The notes beneath the pieces are model-generated. The model worked only from the letters and a program-made list of their open reading frames with translations. It did no database searches and was not told the DNA's origin. The position numbers and the translations under genes were made by a program. DNA of 64,000 nt from JAENVU01 sp963765075 (GTDB taxonomy: Bacteria; Actinomycetota; Acidimicrobiia; IMCC26256; JAENVU01), in contig CAVXVA010000003.1 of the NCBI GenBank assembly GCA_963765075.1, forward strand, positions 744,001 through 808,000, read 5' to 3'. Of the stretch, positions 56,252-64,000 are shown piece after piece. The first letter of the stretch is position 1; every line of letters starts with the position of its first letter.

Positions 56252-56332
56252 TGGGCCCGGAGGGATTCGAACCCCCGTAGCTTGCGCATCTGGTTTACAG
56301 CCAGATCCCTTTGGCCTCTCGGGTACGGACCC
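56252..56332 (-). tRNA. tRNA-Tyr (GTA)
   Basis: A class II tRNA. The acceptor is GGGTCCG/CGGGCCC, the anticodon stem TCTGG/CCAGA with loop CTGTAAA gives GTA, there is a long variable arm (TGCGCAAGCTACG region), and the T-loop is TTCGAAT. No CCA tail is encoded. Confidence 0.94.
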
Positions 56333-56386
56333 GGGCGTACAGTAGCAAGCCGTCCACATCACTTTTCCACGGGAGATTCGCTCGCC

Positions 56387-56875
56387 ATGCCCAGTTTTGA
56401 CGTGGTGTCCGAGGTCGACATGCAAGAAGTCCGCAACGGCGTGGATCAAGCCGCGCGGGAACTCTCGCAGCGATTCGACTTCAAGGGCACCGACAGCTCG
56501 ATCGAACTCAAAGAGAAGACCATCGAAATCCACACCGAGTCCGAGGCCCGCCTGCAGGCACTGCGCCAAATGCTCGAGGAGAAGATGGTCAAGCGGCAGG
56601 TGTCGCTGAAGGCCCTCGGGTGGGGCAACGTCGAGGAGGCCACCAAGGGCACCGTGCGCCAGACCGTGACCTTGCGCATGGGCATCACCGACGACAAGGC
56701 CCGTGAGGTCGGCAAGTTCATCAAGGGACTGTCACTGAAGGGCGTGCAGCACCAGATCCAGGGCGAGCAGTTGCGGGTGACGGGCAAGAAGCGTGACGAC
56801 CTGCAATCGGTGATCGCCGCCCTCAAGGATCACGACTTCGACCTGCCGCTGCAGTTCACCAACTTCCGCGACTGA
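56387..56875 (+). CDS. YajQ family nucleotide-binding protein
   Basis: A 162-residue protein (MPSFDVVSEVDMQEVRNGVDQA) with two ferredoxin-like folds and the family landmarks SQRFDFKGTDSSIEL, VKRQVSLKALGWG and the C-terminal DLPLQFTNFRD. YajQ proteins bind nucleotides such as cyclic di-GMP, or RNA, in some bacteria; the ligand here is unknown. The ATG at 56387 matches the family start. It converges on the next gene with a REP-like element between. Confidence 0.93.
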   Translation: MPSFDVVSEVDMQEVRNGVDQAARELSQRFDFKGTDSSIELKEKTIEIHTESEARLQALRQMLEEKMVKRQVSLKALGWGNVEEATKGTVRQTVTLRMGITDDKAREVGKFIKGLSLKGVQHQIQGEQLRVTGKKRDDLQSVIAALKDHDFDLPLQFTNFRD

Positions 56876-56891
56876 TCCGACCCGGTCGGCA

Positions 56892-56938
56892 GCGTTTGGC
56901 GTTTGGTGGTCTGCTCCGGACCGTCAGCTGCCAATCGG
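56892..56938. repeat. REP-like palindromic element, copy 2
   Basis: GCGTTTGGCG at the left, an inner GGTGGTCTG-ctc-CGGACC palindrome, and TGCCAATCGG at the right. It fills the gap between the convergent stops of yajQ and the spermidine-synthase-like gene and overlaps the latter's last codons. Confidence 0.65.
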
Positions 56939-59353
56939 TACGGACTGGGTGGGCGTGGTGCCGCGGCCGGCCAGCCGGAAGAACGCGAGCACCGCGAGCG
57001 CGTACACGCCGAGGGCGAGCATCTGCACCGCGCGGAAGCCGAACGACATCGCGAGCATCGTCGTGAGGACCGAGCCGATCACGGAGAAGAATCCGTTGAT
57101 CGCCCATGCCCACGCGACGTACTCGTCGGCGTGATCGCTGAGCCCGCCGACCACCCGGAGCCCGAGCGGCATGAACATACCGAGGCAGAGCCCGAGCGGT
57201 GCGAGTAGCGCCAAGGCGACCAGCACGCGGACGAACAGGTCCTCGGAGAGCAGCGAGTCGATGATCCCGTCGAGCCCCCACTGATAGAAGGCGGCCAACC
57301 CGCAGAGCACTGCGAAGACGATAGGAAGCACCGTCCGGCCTCGATGCGCGAGCCGTTGGCTGAGGAGCGCGCCGAGGCCCGTGAACACGAGGATCGAGGC
57401 GAGCGTGACCGTCAGCGAATAGGTGGGATAGCCGAGGAAGAGCACGAGCCGTTGGATCATCGAGATTTCGAACAGCATGAATCCGAGGCCGAGGGTCGCG
57501 AAGTAGACCGCGGAAATCCCCTTGCGAGGCAGTGCCTTCCATTCCTTGCGTACGAGGAGGAACGGGAGCAGCAGGAACACCGCCGCGTAGAGCACCGAGA
57601 TCGCGAGCAGGAGCACGAGCACACGCTCGCCGATCGAGTCTTCGGGATCGGTCGCCGAGATCGGCGTAAAGAAGTCGCTGATGACCTGCGAGAAGTCCGA
57701 GAAGTGCCAGAAGAACGGTGCGTCGTCGTTGATGGCGTGGATTGCTTTGGGATAGGACGCAGCGGCCTTGTCGGCTTGAGCTTGTGACCCTTCGATGAGT
57801 TGAGGCACCAGGCCCGGGCCGGGAGGTACACCCGGCGCCCACGAGATCTTGTTCTTCGGGACCTTGGTGATACCGGTCTGGAAGCGCTGGATCTCCTCGG
57901 GGGTGAACGCGGTGCGCTTGACCATCACGGTGGAGAGGTCGCCGGATTCGTTGGTCACGTACGGCGCCACGATCACGTGCCGGCCGGGATCCTTGACGCC
58001 AATTTCCTCGAGCGCCTTGCGGGCCGTCATCACGTACCGAGCCGTGCGGTTCGGGGCGTCTTTGAAGCTCAGCTCGCCGAACTGCACCACCATGATCCCG
58101 CGGTCGGAGAGGTGCGACAGCGCCTCCTTGATCATGTTGGTGGTGTAGAGGTAGCTCTCCGACAACACGAACGCACCGGACGACGCGGCGTTGTTCGCGG
58201 CGTAACTATCGGGGGCGACGAACCAGACGATGTCGTACGAGTCGCCGCTGCGGGCGAGGTAGGTCCGACCGTCACCCTGGTGGATCGTGACGCCGGGCTG
58301 GTCGGCAAGGTTCCCGGCGAACTTCCGGTAGCGGTCGGTCAGGAGCTTGACGGTCACCGGGTTCAACTCGACGCCGTCGATCTCTTTCGAGCCGTAGTGC
58401 AACGCGGCGACGATCTCGTTTCCGCCGGCCGAACCGATGATGAGGGTGTGATCGGGTTTCGTGCCGAGCAAGGCGAACGGGAGCGACCTCGGGTCGTCGT
58501 CGAAGCGGGTGACCCCGGGCGCATCGCCGTCGAAGGCGTAGATCGCCGATCCGAAGCTGCCGTCGTGGAACAACGACTTGAGTTCGGGCTTGATCTCGGC
58601 GACGTCGACCCGGAACACCGGACCCCATTCCGAATACGCCGCGTGTTCAGGGTCAGCCTTGCGATCCTCGGGTCGAACGTCGACCAGGCCGGCGCCAGTG
58701 GCGAGGATGACCAGCACGATCGCGACCGCCCCCAACGCGACCGTCGGCAACGGCGAACGGGCCAACGCGACCAGTCCGACCACCGCGAAGACGAGCGCCG
58801 AGAGCACGATGACCTGAGGTGGACCGAGCCAGGAGATCAGGGGAATGGCGAGTGCGCAGCCGAGGGCGGCACCTATCAGGTCCGAGAAGTAGAGCCGACC
58901 CACGCGTTCGCTCCCCCGACCGAGGATGGTCGAGATGATGATCCCCAGTGGCACGAACGACGCGAACAGCACGAAACAGATCACGGCCAGCTTGGCCAAG
59001 GCCTTGTACGAACCCGACGTGCCGTAGTCCCAGATCTGGACGGTGTCGATGTGCAGGCGGGCGACGAGGAAGTAGCCGGCCGTGACTGCGACCGCGCTGA
59101 TTGTGGAACACACTGCGACGATGGTGTCGGTGGCGGCCCGGCGCAGACGAGGCCAGACGACCACGAAGATTCCACCGGATCCGATACCAAGGAGCGCGAG
59201 GCCGAGAACGAGGTAGGTGTAGTAGTACCAGAGCTTGTAGGAGACGACGCGGGTGTAGCCCACCTCGAGCAGCAGACCGGCCAGGCTCACCAAGAAGATG
59301 ACGACCGTGTGCCGGGTACGCAGCGCGGTCGTCCCGCTCTCGGTTGTCTGCAC
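56924..59353 (-). CDS. Membrane protein with spermidine-synthase-like domain
   Basis: An 809-residue protein. An N-terminal bundle of about six to eight helices begins VVIFLVSLAGLLLEVGYTR. A central Rossmann domain resembles aminopropyl/methyltransferases (TLIIGSAGGNEIVAALHY, IDGVELNPVTVKLL, IHQGDGRTYLARSGDSYDIVWF). A second C-terminal helix bundle ends FFRLAGRG. The start is GTG 59351-59353 with GGGGGAG upstream; the longer frame beyond it is a shadow of the HAD gene. Enzymatic function is unproven: the usual SpeE GGGDG motif is altered to GSAGGNE, so true spermidine synthesis is doubtful. Confidence 0.75.
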   Translation of the reverse strand: MQTTESGTTALRTRHTVVIFLVSLAGLLLEVGYTRVVSYKLWYYYTYLVLGLALLGIGSGGIFVVVWPRLRRAATDTIVAVCSTISAVAVTAGYFLVARLHIDTVQIWDYGTSGSYKALAKLAVICFVLFASFVPLGIIISTILGRGSERVGRLYFSDLIGAALGCALAIPLISWLGPPQVIVLSALVFAVVGLVALARSPLPTVALGAVAIVLVILATGAGLVDVRPEDRKADPEHAAYSEWGPVFRVDVAEIKPELKSLFHDGSFGSAIYAFDGDAPGVTRFDDDPRSLPFALLGTKPDHTLIIGSAGGNEIVAALHYGSKEIDGVELNPVTVKLLTDRYRKFAGNLADQPGVTIHQGDGRTYLARSGDSYDIVWFVAPDSYAANNAASSGAFVLSESYLYTTNMIKEALSHLSDRGIMVVQFGELSFKDAPNRTARYVMTARKALEEIGVKDPGRHVIVAPYVTNESGDLSTVMVKRTAFTPEEIQRFQTGITKVPKNKISWAPGVPPGPGLVPQLIEGSQAQADKAAASYPKAIHAINDDAPFFWHFSDFSQVISDFFTPISATDPEDSIGERVLVLLLAISVLYAAVFLLLPFLLVRKEWKALPRKGISAVYFATLGLGFMLFEISMIQRLVLFLGYPTYSLTVTLASILVFTGLGALLSQRLAHRGRTVLPIVFAVLCGLAAFYQWGLDGIIDSLLSEDLFVRVLVALALLAPLGLCLGMFMPLGLRVVGGLSDHADEYVAWAWAINGFFSVIGSVLTTMLAMSFGFRAVQMLALGVYALAVLAFFRLAGRGTTPTQSVPIGS

Positions 59354-59438
59354 GTCGCTCCCCCGGACCCAGCGTTTTCGGCCGTCCGAGCGTAGCCCTG
59401 GCCCTGTCGAAGTTGGTGACGCGGCCAAGAGCGGAAGA

Positions 59439-59936
59439 TCAGTCGTAGTAGCCGGAGTGGCGGTAGAGCGTGGGGACACCTTCGGCGCGGAGCATCTCGA
59501 CGTTGCGGCGATCGTCCTCGATGCCGAGCAGCACGTCGAACCCGTAGTCCCGGAGATCCCACAACGAGGATTGCTTGAAGTCGCGAGAAAGCTCGTAGTC
59601 ACCCCATGGGCGCATGAGCAGCACGTCCCAGCGGATGTGATACCGGCGCAACCACGCCTCGGTGAGTTCGTGGACCCGTTGGGGACGAGCCGTGAGCAGG
59701 ATCACGATGATGTGCTGCTGCAGGAGATCCAGCATGACCCGAACCTCTTCGATCACCGGGTCGTCACCGCACGCGTCGAAGAACCCACGCCAGTCCCGGC
59801 GGGGCGCTTCGATGTAGTGCTGGCGGGTGACCGCGTCGGACAGCACGCCGTCGATGTCGATGACGACGGCCGGACCGGGCTCGACCGGTCCGTCGCGCCA
59901 GGTCCAGTGTTCGGGGGCTACGCCTCGGCGTGACAC
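59439..59936 (-). CDS. HAD-superfamily phosphatase, polynucleotide-kinase 3'-phosphatase-like
   Basis: A 165-residue protein with HAD motif I VVIDIDGVLSDA (two aspartates), motif II IVILLTARP, a Lys in FKQSSLWDLRDY as motif III, and motif IV GIEDDRRNVEML. The sequence resembles the phosphatase module of T4-type polynucleotide kinases that heal RNA or DNA ends. No kinase domain is attached. It lies six bases downstream of acs and may be co-transcribed. The substrate is unknown. Confidence 0.75.
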   Translation of the reverse strand: MSRRGVAPEHWTWRDGPVEPGPAVVIDIDGVLSDAVTRQHYIEAPRRDWRGFFDACGDDPVIEEVRVMLDLLQQHIIVILLTARPQRVHELTEAWLRRYHIRWDVLLMRPWGDYELSRDFKQSSLWDLRDYGFDVLLGIEDDRRNVEMLRAEGVPTLYRHSGYYD

Positions 59937-59942
59937 TTCGGG

Positions 59943-61904
59943 TCAGTCCTCTTCGGCGGCAGACGTCAGGTACCGACTCTTGATGCCGTCGACCACGCCC
60001 GGGTCGGCCAAGGTCGTCACGTCACCGAGCGCCTGGTCTTCGGCCACGTTGCGGAGGAGCCGGCGCATGATCTTGCCAGATCGGGTCTTGGGGAGATCCT
60101 CGGTGAAGAGGATCGATTTCGGCTTCGCGATCGGACCGATGGCCTGGCCCACGTGGTCGCGCAGTTCGGCGACGAGCGCGTCGCTCGGGTCGCTGCCGGC
60201 CCGCAGGATGACGAACGCGGCGACCGCCTGGCCGGTCGTGTCGTCGGTCTTGCCGACCACCGCCGCCTCGGCCACCGCCGGATGGGACACCAGCGCCGAT
60301 TCGACCTCGGTCGTGGAGATGTTGTGGCCGGCAACCAGCATGATGTCGTCGACCCGGCCCAGCAACCAGTAGTAGCCGTCGGCATCACGCTTGGCGCCGT
60401 CGCCGGCGAAGTACCGACCATCGAAGCGCGACCAGTAGGTCTCCTGGTACCGCTCGGGGTCGCCCCAGATACCGCGCAGCATCGACGGCCACGGTCGAGT
60501 CAAGGTGAGGTAGCCGCCGCCGGGAATCCCCACCGGCGTACCGTCGTCATTCACGATCTCGGCGCCGATCCCGGGCAACGGGAACGTCGCACTCCCGGGC
60601 TTGGCCACTGTTGCCCCGGGGAGCGGGCTGATCATGATCGCACCGGTCTCGGTCTGCCACCACGTGTCGACCACCGGACACTGATCGCCACCGATGTGGT
60701 GCGAGTACCAGATCCACGCTTCCGGGTTGATGGGCTCACCCACCGACCCGAGCAGCCGCAGCGACGACAGGTCGTGCGACTCCGGGAACTCGGTGCCCCA
60801 CTTCATGAACGTCCGGATCGCCGTCGGTGCGGTGTAGAGGATCGACACCTGGTGGCGTTCGATGATCGACCAGAACCGATCCTTGCCCGGGTAGTCGGGC
60901 GTGCCTTCGTACATCACACTCGTCGCCCGGTTCGCGAGTGGTCCGTAGACGATGTAGGAGTGGCCGGTCACCCAACCGCAGTCGGCGGAGCACCAGTAGA
61001 CGTCGGAGTCGGGGTGAATGTCGAACACGTACTTGAACGAGAAAGCGACCTGGGTGAGGTAGCCGCCGGTGGTGTGCATGATGCCCTTGGGCTTGCCGGT
61101 AGTACCGCTCGTGTAGAGGATGAAGAGAAGATCTTCGGCTCCCATCGATTCGGGCGGGCACTCCGCGGGCTGGCTCGGCACGATGTCGTGCCACCACACG
61201 TCCCGATCGGCGGTCATCGACACGCCGTGATCGGTGCGCGACAGGACGAGACAGTGTTCGATCGACGGCGTGCCGGTCATCGCATCGTCGGCGATGTCCT
61301 TCAGCGGGACAACCGCGCCTCGCCGCCAGGCGCCGTCGCCGGTGATGAGCACTTTGGCATCGGCATCGTTGATCCGGTCGCGGAGCGAGTCGGCGGTGAA
61401 CCCTCCGAACACCACTGAGTGGGCGGCGCCGATGCGGGCACAGGCCAACATCGCGACCGGCAGCTCCGGCACCATGCCGAGGTAGATCGCCACCCGGTCG
61501 CCGCGCTCCACTCCGAGCTGCTTCAGCGCGTTCGCCGTGCGCGAGACCTCGTCGAGAAGCTCGGCGTAGGTGATCAGTCGCTCGTCGCCGGGCTCGCCTT
61601 CCCAGCGAAATGCGATCTGGTCACCATGGCCCGCGATCACATGGCGATCGAGACAGTTGAACGAGACATTCAGCTTCCCGTCGGCGAACCACTTGGCGTA
61701 GGGCAGGTCCCACTCGCACGTCGTGGTGAAATCTTGGTCCCAGTCGAGGAGCGTGCGGGCCTGATCGGCCCAGAAGGCGTCCACATCTGCATCGGCCTGA
61801 TCGGTCATCGAGCTGTCGCGCACCAGGGCATTCGCGACGAACTCCGGCGGCGGCGGGAAGGTCCGCCCTTCGTTTGCCAGTGCTTCCAGCGCGATGTCCG
61901 CCAT
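59943..61904 (-). CDS. acs: Acetyl-coenzyme A synthetase
   Basis: A 653-residue AMP-forming ligase that converts acetate, ATP and CoA to acetyl-CoA. Motifs in order are the P-loop-like YTSGTTGKPKGIMH, the acetate pocket WWQTETGAIM, the hinge/adenylation DGYYWLLGRVDD, and the C-terminal TRSGKIMRRLLR. The lysine in the last motif is the one controlled by acetylation in other bacteria. Length and order match the family. The gap upstream (61905-62089) holds two REP-like elements. Confidence 0.95.
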   Translation of the reverse strand: MADIALEALANEGRTFPPPPEFVANALVRDSSMTDQADADVDAFWADQARTLLDWDQDFTTTCEWDLPYAKWFADGKLNVSFNCLDRHVIAGHGDQIAFRWEGEPGDERLITYAELLDEVSRTANALKQLGVERGDRVAIYLGMVPELPVAMLACARIGAAHSVVFGGFTADSLRDRINDADAKVLITGDGAWRRGAVVPLKDIADDAMTGTPSIEHCLVLSRTDHGVSMTADRDVWWHDIVPSQPAECPPESMGAEDLLFILYTSGTTGKPKGIMHTTGGYLTQVAFSFKYVFDIHPDSDVYWCSADCGWVTGHSYIVYGPLANRATSVMYEGTPDYPGKDRFWSIIERHQVSILYTAPTAIRTFMKWGTEFPESHDLSSLRLLGSVGEPINPEAWIWYSHHIGGDQCPVVDTWWQTETGAIMISPLPGATVAKPGSATFPLPGIGAEIVNDDGTPVGIPGGGYLTLTRPWPSMLRGIWGDPERYQETYWSRFDGRYFAGDGAKRDADGYYWLLGRVDDIMLVAGHNISTTEVESALVSHPAVAEAAVVGKTDDTTGQAVAAFVILRAGSDPSDALVAELRDHVGQAIGPIAKPKSILFTEDLPKTRSGKIMRRLLRNVAEDQALGDVTTLADPGVVDGIKSRYLTSAAEED

Positions 61905-61959
61905 GGTTCCCCCTCGTGGTGTCGACCTGTCCGGAGGCTACCGGGCGCCCCCCACCCCA

Positions 61960-62011
61960 GCGTTTGTCGGCTGGTGGTCCGCTCCGGACCAGAAACTGCC
62001 AGACGCTCGGG
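61960..62011. repeat. REP-like palindromic element, copy 3
   Basis: GCGTTTGTCGG, inner TGGTCCG-ct-CCGGACCA, then CTGCCAGACGCTCGGG: outer and inner inverted arms on the same plan as the neighbouring copy at 62032. It lies between midA and acs. Confidence 0.7.
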
Positions 62012-62031
62012 GTCGGTGCCGGCACCGGCCG

Positions 62032-62082
62032 GCGTTTGGCGGCTCATGGTCGCCTCCCGACCACCACGCGCCAAACGCTCGG
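62032..62082. repeat. REP-like palindromic element, copy 4 (best conserved)
   Basis: GCGTTTGGCG and CGCCAAACGC are perfect 10-base outer arms. TGGTCG and CGACCA are perfect inner arms. CTCGGG follows the right arm. It is 21 bases from copy 3 and ends just before the midA stop region. Confidence 0.75.
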
Positions 62083-62089
62083 GGGTGGG

Positions 62090-63256
62090 TTAGGGCTTGG
62101 TGAGGACGACGACCGTGTGGGCGCCGAGCCCGGCGGGGTCGGTGAGCGCGGCGGCCTCGGGCCCGCGGCTGCGGTGGGCGATCGCGGTGAGGTCCGGATT
62201 CGCGGCGGCGGCCGCCCACGCCGCCTGCCCTTCGGCCACCAACTCCTCGATCCCGAGATCGGCCAGCCAGGCCCGCTGGGTGGACTCGGCGGCCACGGTC
62301 AACGACGCGCGACGTGCGGCCCGGCGCACTATCTCGACGGGCACGTCGATCGTGATGTCTCGGCCCCCCGGATCGGCGAGCGGGTCCGAGCCCCGGGTGT
62401 GGCCGGCGTAGGTGCGGAGCCAGCCCGGCGCGCGTTCGACGAGTTCGGACCACGGTTGGAAATAGTCGAGGAACACCATCGAGCCCCGCCGCAGAATGGC
62501 GGCGGCGGCCACGATCCACTCGCCCACCGCGAGAGGGACCGGGAGCCGAGTGCCCACCGGTGCGTCGACGGACGCGACCCACTCGACCAGGTCGGGCGGG
62601 GCCGGGACCAGCACCTCGACGAACTGGTCGTGGGAGTCCAGCCCGACCCGGACCTCGTCCCACCCCGATGCGGTGCGCTCCACCATGTCGAACGCAAGGT
62701 TGTCGAGCAGTTCGTTGGCGAGAATCACGCCGTCGATCGTCCGTGCCGGCATCGCGTCGAGCGAACTCACCACCGGGCCGAGGCCGCCCACCAACTCGGG
62801 GGCCTCGCCCGGATCGACGACCGCCGCCGGACCGAGTGCGTCGGCGAACGGCTCGAGCGGCAATCGCTCGGCCTGCTCCTCCCGGAGCGCGGCACTGCGC
62901 TCGACCAACACGAGATGCAGCGCGGGCGCGCACGCGGGGTCGGCCCGCAGAACCTCACGGGCGAGTCGACCGTTCCCGGCACCCGCCTCGACCACCACGA
63001 AGGGATCGGGACGACCGAGGCGCTCCCACTCGCGATCGAGGAACCGAGCGACGCAAGCGCCGAACAACGGGCCGACCTCGGGACTCGTGATGAAGTCGCG
63101 CCCACTGCGGCCCGGACCACCGCCGGAGGTGAAGAAGCCTCCAGGCCCGTAGAGCGCGGCGTCGACGAACGCGCGGAATCGAATGGGGCCTTCGCGATGA
63201 ATGCGCTCGACGATCAGCAAGCGCGCGGATGAACTCGGCCCGCCCGGAACCCCCAC
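62090..63256 (-). CDS. MidA/NDUFAF7-like SAM-dependent methyltransferase
   Basis: A 388-residue protein of the PF02636 family. It has RFVDAALYGPGGFF-type opening (key part ALYGPGGFFTSGG), FITSPEVGPLFGACVARF, the SAM motif VVEAGAGNGRLAREVL and GVILANELLDNLAFDMVER. Eukaryotic NDUFAF7 dimethylates an arginine of the complex I subunit NDUFS2 during assembly. Here the gene directly follows nuoN, which supports a complex I substrate. I take GTG 63254-63256, ten bases after the nuoN stop; a GTG at 63289 would overlap nuoN by 23 bases. Confidence 0.88.
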   Translation of the reverse strand: MGVPGGPSSSARLLIVERIHREGPIRFRAFVDAALYGPGGFFTSGGGPGRSGRDFITSPEVGPLFGACVARFLDREWERLGRPDPFVVVEAGAGNGRLAREVLRADPACAPALHLVLVERSAALREEQAERLPLEPFADALGPAAVVDPGEAPELVGGLGPVVSSLDAMPARTIDGVILANELLDNLAFDMVERTASGWDEVRVGLDSHDQFVEVLVPAPPDLVEWVASVDAPVGTRLPVPLAVGEWIVAAAAILRRGSMVFLDYFQPWSELVERAPGWLRTYAGHTRGSDPLADPGGRDITIDVPVEIVRRAARRASLTVAAESTQRAWLADLGIEELVAEGQAAWAAAAANPDLTAIAHRSRGPEAAALTDPAGLGAHTVVVLTKP

Positions 63257-63266
63257 CGTTGGAGCG

Positions 63267-64000
63267 TTACCCGCCGGCGGCCAGATCACCCAGGCGAGCG
63301 AACATCTGCGGGTACACCCCGACAGCCACCACGATCGCGGTGCAGATCACAACCGCGGCATTGAGCGCGACCGGAGTCCGGATCGGGTGGACATCCGCAC
63401 CTTCGGGCGGCTCGTGGAACCACATCTCCCGAGCCACCCGCGCGTAATAGAAGAACGCAATGACCGAACTCACCGCGGCCAGGGCGCCGAGGACGGTCGC
63501 GGCCGGCGTGTTGGCATCGAGGGCCGCCCGGAACATCGTGAACTTGGCGAACCAGCCCGCGAACGGTGGGACGCCCGCGAGGGAGAACAGGAAGATCGAC
63601 ATCATCACGGCCATCCCCGGGGCGTACTGGCCCAGGCCGGCGAAGCTGGTGATCTCAGCGCTGCGGGTCCGGCGCGCGAGCGCGATCACGATCGCGAACG
63701 CGCCGAGGTTCATTGCGCCGTAGATGAGGATGTAGACCACGACCGACTGGATCGACGAGATCGCGGCTCCGCCGTCGGCGGCGACGGCAAACGGCACCAG
63801 GATGAATCCGCCCTGGGCCACCGACGAGTACGCCAGCATCCGGACGATGTTGGTCTGGCGCAGCGCCACCAGGTTGCCGAGGAGCATCGATGCGGCGGCG
63901 AGACCCCAGAGGACGGGTTGCCACATGTTGGCATTCGGAAAGAAGCCGAAGAAGACGACCGACAGCAAGGCGACGAATCCGCCGGCCTTCGACGCCACCG
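63267..64000 (-). CDS. nuoN: NADH-quinone oxidoreductase subunit N, C-terminal part (5' end outside window)
   Basis: About 244 residues of a membrane antiporter-like subunit of complex I. Typical segments are NIVRMLAYSSVAQGGFILV, YILIYGAMNLGAFAIVI, LAGVPPFAGWFAKF (the conserved Pro-Pro-Gly-Phe/Trp-Lys helix) and FFYYARVAREMWFHEP. The frame continues past the right edge. NuoN is normally the last gene of the nuoA-N operon, so the rest of complex I is expected at higher coordinates. Confidence 0.9.
   Translation of the reverse strand, partial: VASKAGGFVALLSVVFFGFFPNANMWQPVLWGLAAASMLLGNLVALRQTNIVRMLAYSSVAQGGFILVPFAVAADGGAAISSIQSVVVYILIYGAMNLGAFAIVIALARRTRSAEITSFAGLGQYAPGMAVMMSIFLFSLAGVPPFAGWFAKFTMFRAALDANTPAATVLGALAAVSSVIAFFYYARVAREMWFHEPPEGADVHPIRTPVALNAAVVICTAIVVAVGVYPQMFARLGDLAAGG

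Overview
The window is GC-rich (roughly two thirds G+C). Zinc-type S14, short adenylate kinase, frequent GTG starts, ATGA/GTGA gene overlaps and candidate leaderless promoters point to an actinobacterium. I infer the Acidimicrobiia, but no 16S gene is present to prove it. Almost all housekeeping genes lie on the minus strand, so the main transcriptional flow is from high to low coordinates.

Layout: (1) 0-13.9 kb is a surface-polysaccharide region. A minus-strand unit carries a Wzz/BY-kinase fusion, a PqqD-like small protein, a nucleotidyltransferase-like protein and a polymerase-like membrane protein. A divergent plus-strand unit carries a GT-C transferase, NodB deacetylase, GT4 transferase, GNAT and a WecA/MraY-like initiating transferase. 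A multi-pass membrane protein of unknown role and a CapD/FlaA1-type nucleotide-sugar dehydratase follow. (2) 13.9-30.8 kb is the str-S10-spc ribosomal supercluster (rpsL, rpsG, fusA, tuf, rpsJ, rplC ... secY, adk, map). It ends at map without infA, rpmJ, rpsM, rpsK, rpsD, rpoA or rplQ. fusA is split by an apparent one-base frameshift. (3) 30.9-42.0 kb is an accessory island lying between rpoC and rpsL. It holds a large broken RHS/PA14 gene with an IS256-family insertion and an 845-bp out-of-frame tandem duplication, a VapBC pair overlapping the RHS unit, and a divergent XRE/nucleotidyltransferase toxin-antitoxin-like pair. (4) 42.0-54.0 kb is the rpoC-rpoB-rplL-rplJ-rplA-rplK-nusG-secE-tRNA-Trp cluster with an L10-type leader. 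(5) 54.1-64.0 kb holds an ECF sigma/putative anti-sigma pair, rpmG, tRNA-Met, tRNA-Thr and tRNA-Tyr, a GNAT, yajQ, a membrane spermidine-synthase-like protein, a HAD phosphatase, acs, a MidA/NDUFAF7-like methyltransferase and the end of nuoN.

How things fit together: the first block would build, modify, polymerise and control the length of an extracellular polysaccharide. The middle and right blocks are core gene expression. The accessory island combines a decaying polymorphic-toxin gene with two toxin-antitoxin-like modules, inserted where rpoBC would normally be followed by rpsLG. Four related palindromic (REP-like) elements sit in gaps near 41.9, 56.9 and 62.0 kb. At least three genes show apparent +1 G/C frameshifts, so either assembly error or recent mutation must be considered when reading this window.
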